A stretch of DNA of 64,000 nucleotides from Morinoia aosen. Lineage: Eukaryota; Arthropoda; Malacostraca; Amphipoda; Talitridae. The position numbers and the translations under genes were made by a program. This document shows positions 59,401 through 64,000 of this stretch, one piece after another; positions within the stretch are counted from its first letter, which is position 1, and every line of letters starts with the position of its first letter. The notes beneath the pieces were generated by a model. The model was not told the DNA's origin. It saw only the letters and a program-made list of their open reading frames with translations, and ran no database searches. The stretch is from assembly GCA_030386875.1 (NCBI GenBank), contig CM059573.1, positions 27,693,891-27,757,890 on the forward strand, written 5' to 3'.

Positions 59401-59894
59401 CACTCCTCCTTGAAAGCAATAGAAAAGGAATGCAAGACATTTTCTTTAGTTATGCTACCAGCGGGAATTGAGATCTGTGTCTCCTCGTCCCTAATACATC
59501 TGTTTTTCACATCGACAACAATCCCAAATTTTTCGAGAAAGTCCGCGCCAATGATAGGCTCTTGGACTTCCGCGATTAAGAAGGTGAAAAGGAAGGATCG
59601 CCTCAATCCCAGACTGCACTCTAAGGCTCGTTCACCGTAACAAGGTATTGGCGTGCCGTTTGCGGCGCGTAATGTAGCCACTAAGGGCTGGTTTTTGACT
59701 TTTGCCGTGGCAGGGATTATGGATACACTGGATCCAGTGTCGATTAAGAATCGGTATTTGGTGACGGGATCGAGGATTGTCAAGAGGCGAGTAGTCTGGG
59801 AATGAGGCAACGCAGTACTCGCTACTGTGCGTTGCTGGTGGCGTTTCCCGAGGTCATTTGTTCGGTATAACGCGGGCAAAAGCGTGAGGCGCAT
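56487..59894 (-). CDS. Element D Pol polyprotein (fossil, reads open)
   Basis: About 1,135 residues. Protease FLIDTGSSVSIIP near residue 50. Reverse transcriptase: PCGDFRRLNAVT, YGLRNAPQTFQRH, catalytic YLDD near 370. RNase H: LVVDASSTAVGAVLQQ. Integrase: HPGINRTLRLI...CHACQSSK, HLDLVGPLPVSRGY, THDRGSQFTSKFW, HPQSNGLIERVHR. The short gap between reverse transcriptase and integrase and the absence of a chromodomain fit an animal Gypsy element. The frame overlaps the end of gag, so expression by frameshifting or reinitiation, usual in the family, is likely. Confidence 0.93.
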   Translation of the reverse strand: MRLTLLPALYRTNDLGKRHQQRTVASTALPHSQTTRLLTILDPVTKYRFLIDTGSSVSIIPATAKVKNQPLVATLRAANGTPIPCYGERALECSLGLRRSFLFTFLIAEVQEPIIGADFLEKFGIVVDVKNRCIRDEETQISIPAGSITKENVLHSFSIAFKEECMFAQILKSFPALKNPNLISKNMQTCTKHFIETQGPPVFSRARRLPPDRLALAKKEFARMQECGIIRTSKSPWASPLLLVPKANGEFRPCGDFRRLNAVTLPDRYPIPYLHDFSANLEGAQIFSKIDLQSAFHQIPLDESAIPKTAVITPFGLFEFLKMPYGLRNAPQTFQRHMAEIFSDLSFAFVYLDDILVASTTPELHKDHLRVVFQRLSDNGLLVNPEKCEFGKSSLIYLGHEISSLGLKPLPSKVEVIRNFPLPQTQKELRRFLGSVNFYHRFIRNCAQTLAPLSDLLEKKRKGKSIEVKWTEEARKAFDTIKHKLASATELSYPIANADFSLVVDASSTAVGAVLQQQVGTNISPLAFFSKKLSPTERAYSAFGRELLAIYLSVRHFRYALEAREFVIYTDHKPLTSAIKMPSERHSPREARHLSFISQFTTDIRYIKGLDNTVADCLSRINSVQTSGEITFGNICNAQKEDPELQDLLKSSNPSLPKLTLVDGVYRDAERPSRLYLPATLRRVAVLHYHSLSHPGINRTLRLISDRYVWPAMRKEVRQIVQTCHACQSSKVVKHNRAALQSCAFTGQKFDSVHLDLVGPLPVSRGYSYLLTIIDRFTRWVEAVPLPDTQTETVARAFMSNWIARFGVPVQVTHDRGSQFTSKFWSELSTALGCANTSTTAYHPQSNGLIERVHRDPKSALRCLNCSHDWTDRLPVVLLSIRNLFRQDQQCTAAEMLYGKTLRLPGDIVDPKPLPEFSSADRSAYVTCLKDCMRKIEYVAPRMPQTEDRLDPALQDCTHVYVRNDAIKPTLTRPYDGPFKVLKRKQKYFILDRFGSSDPVSIDRLKVAYTSDHSVTYNSSSSPQNSPSTETRPYLPSQLPQLTALLPSQLECNPFYVPVHSNPIHTPIVDSNSSPLTDTATSLERPDEPAAVTLVPRTLADLNLQTRLVKLPRSVSFANCRTRQGRVVRPPSRYR

Positions 59895-60877
59895 TTACGA
59901 GCTTGGTCACCAAATTTCTGGTGATACCAGCACAAGTTGCTACTGGCATCACGAGAGCGTGACCGAAAACGAGGGTTTTGATTATTTGACATATCATAAG
60001 ATCTACCTCTATCAAAGCGTTGAGGAGGAGGAGGAGGATAGTCATAGTTGGAGGGATAGTCATAAGGATAGTTGTAGGCATTTTGGTGGCTTTGGAATCT
60101 CCCTGGGCCTTGCTGAATGTGCGCCACACTTTGACTCTGACCTATTTGAAAATTTTGGAGAGCTTGCTTTATTTCAGCGATGTCCTGCTGCAACTGATCT
60201 ATTTTGACTGAATTCTGCGTCGTATTTGACGGGCTAAAAGTTGTAGCTCCTACATTCAAGGGAGCAACCTGTGGTTCTCGTGGCAAATTGATATTTCTAA
60301 TCACAGTCTCAGCGGACTCCGCTAATTTTTCTAGAGTTTGCTCGGGCCCCGCTAACGAGAGGAAAGGACGCACATTAGGTGCGAGCTTCGTCATGAAAAC
60401 TTCCTTCAGAAACCCCTCAGCTACGGCAACACCAGTAGCGAGTTTCCGAAGTTCTTTCACGAGCGAAGAGGGAGAGAAAGAAGCAGAGACAGGTGGAATT
60501 GCTGAGGCATCTACCAAGCTACGAAACTTGTCCGCATCGGACATCTGAAGCCTTGCCAAGATTTTTCTTTTCAATATTCCGTAAGGATCGTGATCAGGAG
60601 GGTTTTCTAATAACTCGTTGGAATCATTAAGCAGTTTCGTGGGCGCTGCGCTAACGAGCGCGTAAAATTTGTCTATGTCCTGATTTATCCTATTATACCT
60701 AAAAACAGCTTCCACCTGGTTGAACCAGGTGTGAGCGTCCCCTGGAATGAAAGGCGGGAGTCTAATGGGATTTGCGTGTGCTCGATCTTCATTGTCTGAG
60801 TCAGGCATGCTAGCGATCTCTTTTGGGGAATGCGCAATTGATGATATCAGTGCCCAAGACTTGGGATTAGGTAGCAA
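59822..60877 (-). CDS. Element D Gag (fossil, reads open)
   Basis: About 351 residues, with a likely start at MPDSDNEDRA. The capsid-like region starts LPPFIPGDAHTWFNQVEAVF and contains FRSLVD. The tail is Asn/Tyr/Pro-rich and ends with LCWYHQKFGDQARKCASRFC, the CHCC arrangement known from CsRn1-type Gag. It forms particles and packages the element RNA. Confidence 0.9.
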   Translation of the reverse strand: MLPNPKSWALISSIAHSPKEIASMPDSDNEDRAHANPIRLPPFIPGDAHTWFNQVEAVFRYNRINQDIDKFYALVSAAPTKLLNDSNELLENPPDHDPYGILKRKILARLQMSDADKFRSLVDASAIPPVSASFSPSSLVKELRKLATGVAVAEGFLKEVFMTKLAPNVRPFLSLAGPEQTLEKLAESAETVIRNINLPREPQVAPLNVGATTFSPSNTTQNSVKIDQLQQDIAEIKQALQNFQIGQSQSVAHIQQGPGRFQSHQNAYNYPYDYPSNYDYPPPPPQRFDRGRSYDMSNNQNPRFRSRSRDASSNLCWYHQKFGDQARKCASRFCPRYTEQMTSGNATSNAQ

Positions 60878-61399
60878 GGGTTTGCGTTAATTCTTTACCT
60901 ACTCGATCATTCAAATTAAGTGAAAGCAGAAGATAGGAAATATGAATTTGGAAACGAAGAAAAAAAAAATTATTATGCGGTATGCGGCAATTTGCGTAGG
61001 CACAAAATTAAGCATGTGAGGGAAAAATTTTTTTTCCTACCTACTCAATCAATCAATAACGTTGAAGATAACGGAAAGAGAAAAAAAATGGGACGAGAAT
61101 TTTACGGTAGTCAGGAATAAATGCACAGCACGGAAATAGTAGAAAAATATTTCCCTACCTACTGAGGCACAAAACAAACAAAGACAGGAAACAGCATAAA
61201 AGAAAGATAAAAAAAAATTTTTAAGCTGCTCAGAGAAAATTCATTAGCATGGTCAAACTCACAGGAAATCTCTCAAACTACCACGAAATGGGAAAATTTA
61301 TCACTACCATGCTACGCCAACATTATCCTCTCACAGTCTCCCAGAACACTTCGAGTTTAGTTCTTTCTTTTATTTTTAAAATAGCGGCCAATGCACCAG
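60878..61399 (-). other. Element D leader
   Basis: About 520 bp between the 5' LTR and gag, AT-rich with poly-A runs. A TGGTGCATTGG stretch one base from the LTR is the candidate tRNA primer site. Confidence 0.6.
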
Positions 61400-62575
61400 T
61401 GTCGGGTTTTGAGCCGTTGGTATTTTGAAGGCAATATTGATTATTGATTATTGACGGCTGCAACTCGAACGATTTTCTCGATAGTTCTATGGGAAATTAA
61501 TGAGAGGGATAATAAAAGCGTTTTGGATAACTCAGCTTGGTTTTCCGTGATGTAGTTTATTTGGGTAGCGAACACCAGGAACTGTCTTGGTTCTTGATCC
61601 CGGAGAGCTTGTGAAATTGGCGATCCGTGCCGGAGGAACAGGCTGGAGTCGACGAAGGCCGGCACACGATGGAGTTAAGCGTGGTGAATGAGTTGAATTT
61701 GGGGAAGTGGAATTAAGTAACTTGAGATGATTGAGCGAGAGTCAATGACGTAGTTCAAGAATATCTAATGACTCCCAAAAATAAGATGGGGGTGTGAAAG
61801 AGCAGGCAAAACTCAGGCTCATGTGAGCAGAATCAAGTGGCACATTAGCAGGGGGCACACTCAAGTTGAATTACTTGTCCAGATTAGTAATAGCAAGTTA
61901 GTCACTGATAATGTGAGAATGGCATTAAGCAATCATCATGGCGCTCAGGAAAACCAGAAGCCATCGGGAACGAACGCCGGCAATTTCGCCGCGTCCGTCC
62001 ACGAGTAATTTATGAAAGATTCGTGATATGATACTGGCAAAGACCCGCAATATGCTTGCAGTAGAGAGAAAGAAAACCAGTACGTTAAACTGAATATCTA
62101 GTATGAATTTACACGAGAGTTTGGGAAATGACACGCCATTTTCACTCTATAAAAACACATGCCAATCTCAGAATCTTAACACTAATTTTTATCCCTAATT
62201 CATGACACTGAGCAGATCTTCAGATTGAAATACACAATACACCGAAACACATGGCACATATTCTTACCCGGTTTTACTCTTATTTTACCCTAAATATCAC
62301 TGCACTTACGAGATGTTTGCGCAACCACGCCACAAGCAAGAGTAAGTGGACTAGGCGACGCGCTAGTGTGTTGCCAGACGGGCTTCTTAAGAACTCGAAA
62401 TGTAAATTGATTATTTGATCTCTCATGTATTTACACAAAAATTTTAATAATTACGAATTAGAAGTAGAAAATAATTAATAATAAATTAGAGTAATATTTT
62501 TGATGCTGCTAATTAATTTATTCAAGTATGAATAGCGAATTTCTAATTTTTACACTTATGTAGCGGTATGCTACA
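61400..62575 (-). repeat. Element D 5' LTR
   Basis: 1,176 bp. On the minus strand it begins TGTAGCATACCGC. Partner of 55271-56445. Confidence 0.93.
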
Positions 62576-62696
62576 TACCTCCGTTTCACTACTGACACCG
62601 AATAGTTTGAATACACAGAAAGTTTGAAGTGAGCTACCAGTAAGAACAACGGGTGAACGAGAAGTTGAAAAACATTTACAATCACCAGGGAAAATA

Positions 62697-62705
62697 CTAT
62701 AAAAA
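62697..62705 (+). promoter_or_regulatory. TATA-like box
   Basis: ACTATAAAAAG lies about 35-40 bp before the ATG of the small ORF at 62737, a spacing that would leave a very short leader. Confidence 0.3.
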
Positions 62706-62736
62706 GTGCACCTAACCTTGAATTTGTAATTCAAAT

Positions 62737-62871
62737 ATGTTCTCACTAAAAGCGTTAGTCATCCTACTGACGATGTGTTTCTTGATCCTGCAAAGTTTCC
62801 TGCAAAATTACCGCAGCGAAAGGAAGCCCATCCGAACGAAGGAAAAGACTGAAGATGAGGCTGAATACTAA
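62737..62871 (+). CDS. 44-residue secreted or membrane peptide ORF
   Basis: Starts MFSLKALVILLTMCFLILQS, a hydrophobic run with one Lys before it, as in a signal peptide or single membrane anchor. A charged tail of about 20 residues follows (RSERKPIRTKEKTEDEAEY) and then a TAA stop. A TATA-like box lies just upstream. I do not recognise a family. It could be a short membrane-anchored peptide, the first exon of a longer gene, or chance. Before element D inserted, it would have stood only about 0.6 kb from the oppositely oriented THAP-bZIP gene. Confidence 0.35.
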   Translation: MFSLKALVILLTMCFLILQSFLQNYRSERKPIRTKEKTEDEAEY

Positions 62872-63326
62872 GATACGCTTTCTTTATTCAATGAAACTAA
62901 AATTTAAAAATTGTGCTGTTCCTCAATATCATCATATCACATTTTGTACCAGATCTCATTCTGTTGAATAATTAAAACATCCCTCAAATAGGAAGAAACT
63001 CTCGGCCAAAAAAAGAAAAAAAATCACGACTCGTGTCAGAGACTGTGACCTAGTCGTACAAAATGCAAAATGCAAAATTGCATGTCATTGTTCGCAGCCA
63101 ACCCCAAGCCTCCCAGTTCCTCGCCTCTGTCCTCCAGCATTAAAGGGCAACTCCTCTTCTCTCAGCTGTGAGCTTCAATACCTCGATGAACGGCTTGGAT
63201 TTACCTCACTTTTCATAAAATACTTGCTGAGCGAGGTAAAATTTAGCAAATCAGTATCAGCGATACATATACAAAAACTACATCATTCTCATAATTTCAG
63301 TCATAGCTATGCAAATATAACGCACA
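62872..63326. other. Unassigned stretch
   Basis: AT-rich, with no recognised feature apart from a possible acceptor TTCTCATAATTTCAG at about 63285-63299. That acceptor does not lead into the next ORF in frame without a stop. Confidence 0.35.
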
Positions 63327-64000
63327 ATGCATCACTACGAGACTCGCTACGCAGGCCGGAAAGTGCCGTTCTCTGCACAGATGTTGCCCTACACAACATC
63401 CCGGAAAAATGGTTCTTTCAGGGGCAAAAATACGACCTTACCAAGCAAAGTGCCTGCAAGTAGGAAACCTACATCCTCTCACTCACAAGATTCTAATGCT
63501 CAAAACGCAGGAGACTTGCTAACCGCTGCCAGTAACTCCGTCAGAGAATGTGTGTCACCTTCCGAAGCAACGTCAGTGAAGACTATGCAACCAATATCGC
63601 AGGACGAGGGAAAACATATCTGCCAAACCTCCAGCAATCATTTGAAGGTTCGAAGCAGTGAAGTCTCAGCCGCAGCACCACAACCAACTGCTGCTCCTCA
63701 TCTGAACAAGCATAACAGCGTGCCAGCTCCCCAGCTCTGCGTCAACAACAACGCTCCAAACTGTCCGCCAGCGACGGGGACACAAACGCCATCCTCATCA
63801 GTGGTACAAGACAGAATAGTTGTTATTAATAAGGACATTTCAAGCGGGGTAGACTCTCCTCATTCTCCAGATTATATGTTCGATAATATTCGCGCACAAA
63901 CCGATACTGGCAGTAAATTACCCCAGAGCGCAAGCTGTGGGAACAAAATGAAATTTCCAGTACAGAGCAATAGAAAAAACACTGTTACTTCTTTCAATGG
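63327..64000 (+). CDS. Open ORF running off the window, unknown protein
   Basis: From MHHYETRYAGRKVPFSAQ the frame stays open to the last base, at least 224 codons. It is rich in Ser, Asn, Pro, Gln and Ala, with a Lys/Arg/Gly-containing start (SRKNGSFRGKN) and a short hydrophobic and acidic patch (DRIVVINKDISSGVD). It has no zinc finger, enzyme motif or transposon signature that I can see. The composition suggests a disordered regulatory protein or one exon of such a gene. The true start may lie in an upstream exon. Confidence 0.45.
   Translation, partial: MHHYETRYAGRKVPFSAQMLPYTTSRKNGSFRGKNTTLPSKVPASRKPTSSHSQDSNAQNAGDLLTAASNSVRECVSPSEATSVKTMQPISQDEGKHICQTSSNHLKVRSSEVSAAAPQPTAAPHLNKHNSVPAPQLCVNNNAPNCPPATGTQTPSSSVVQDRIVVINKDISSGVDSPHSPDYMFDNIRAQTDTGSKLPQSASCGNKMKFPVQSNRKNTVTSFN

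Larger units (their letters stand above)
55271..62575 (-). mobile_element. Gypsy-type LTR retrotransposon D, CsRn1-like; looks whole
   Basis: LTRs 55271-56445 and 61400-62575 have TG...CA ends and the flanking duplication TACC (55267-55270 and 62576-62579). The minus-strand order is 5' LTR, leader, gag, pol, short purine-rich tract (TTAGGGGG) and 3' LTR. Gag carries a CHCC-type rather than CCHC-type motif, a hallmark of the CsRn1 clade. Gag and pol both read open. Most of the LTR pair appears identical, which implies very recent insertion, except for a strongly diverged patch at the U5 end (see findings). Confidence 0.93.

Overview
This is eukaryotic nuclear DNA, AT-rich, with spliced host exons, introns and many transposons. 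No RNA gene, operon or CRISPR array is visible. The repertoire (Ty3/Gypsy, BEL/Pao, PIF/Harbinger, Tc1/mariner, APE-type LINEs, THAP-domain proteins) suits an arthropod, probably an insect, but the sequence does not fix the species. Everything here comes from reading the sequence by eye; no search was run.

Layout. 1-5210: a 26-bp tandem array, a Tc1/mariner remnant, a SINE-like repeat, a decayed LINE fragment, a possible hAT-type end and one or two possible lone host exons. 5211-35338: a Russian doll of LTR retrotransposon fossils. The outer Gypsy element G1 (target duplication ATTG, 1.7-kb LTRs) contains a reduced BEL/Pao element (14608-17786, duplication GTATT) in its 3' region. A second Gypsy element, B (18091-33898, duplication ACAT), lies inside G1's 3' LTR. 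B in turn contains element C (22106-26700, duplication TAGT), an LTR element with no recognisable pol. LTR divergence, counted by eye, falls in the nesting order: about 1.5% for G1, 0.5% for B, 0.4% for C. 35345-36590: a fold-back element whose arms each carry a 21-bp minisatellite and a copy of a small ORF. 36663-38137: a decayed PIF/Harbinger transposon. About 38950-39690: a decayed Tc1/mariner transposase.

40189-54813 holds the main host gene, on the minus strand. Nine coding exons join in matching phase to give a protein of about 1,011 residues: two N-terminal THAP zinc fingers, a long Ser/acidic linker, an ATF-2-like LPTGQTIPV motif, an ATF-2/ATF-7-type bZIP domain and a short C-terminal tail with Asn-Pro-Val-Val repeats. 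The bZIP residue that is normally an invariant Asn reads as Lys. A LINE, a SINE-like repeat, TTAA-type fold-back MITEs and other palindromes sit in its introns. I regard this THAP-THAP-bZIP combination as the most interesting object in the window.

55271-62575: a Gypsy element of CsRn1 type (D, duplication TACC) that looks whole. It lies about 460 bp upstream of the host gene, in the same direction. 62580-64000: sequence that adjoined the gene's upstream region before D arrived, with a TATA-like box and 44-codon secreted or membrane-type ORF on the plus strand, then an ORF of at least 224 codons that runs off the window.
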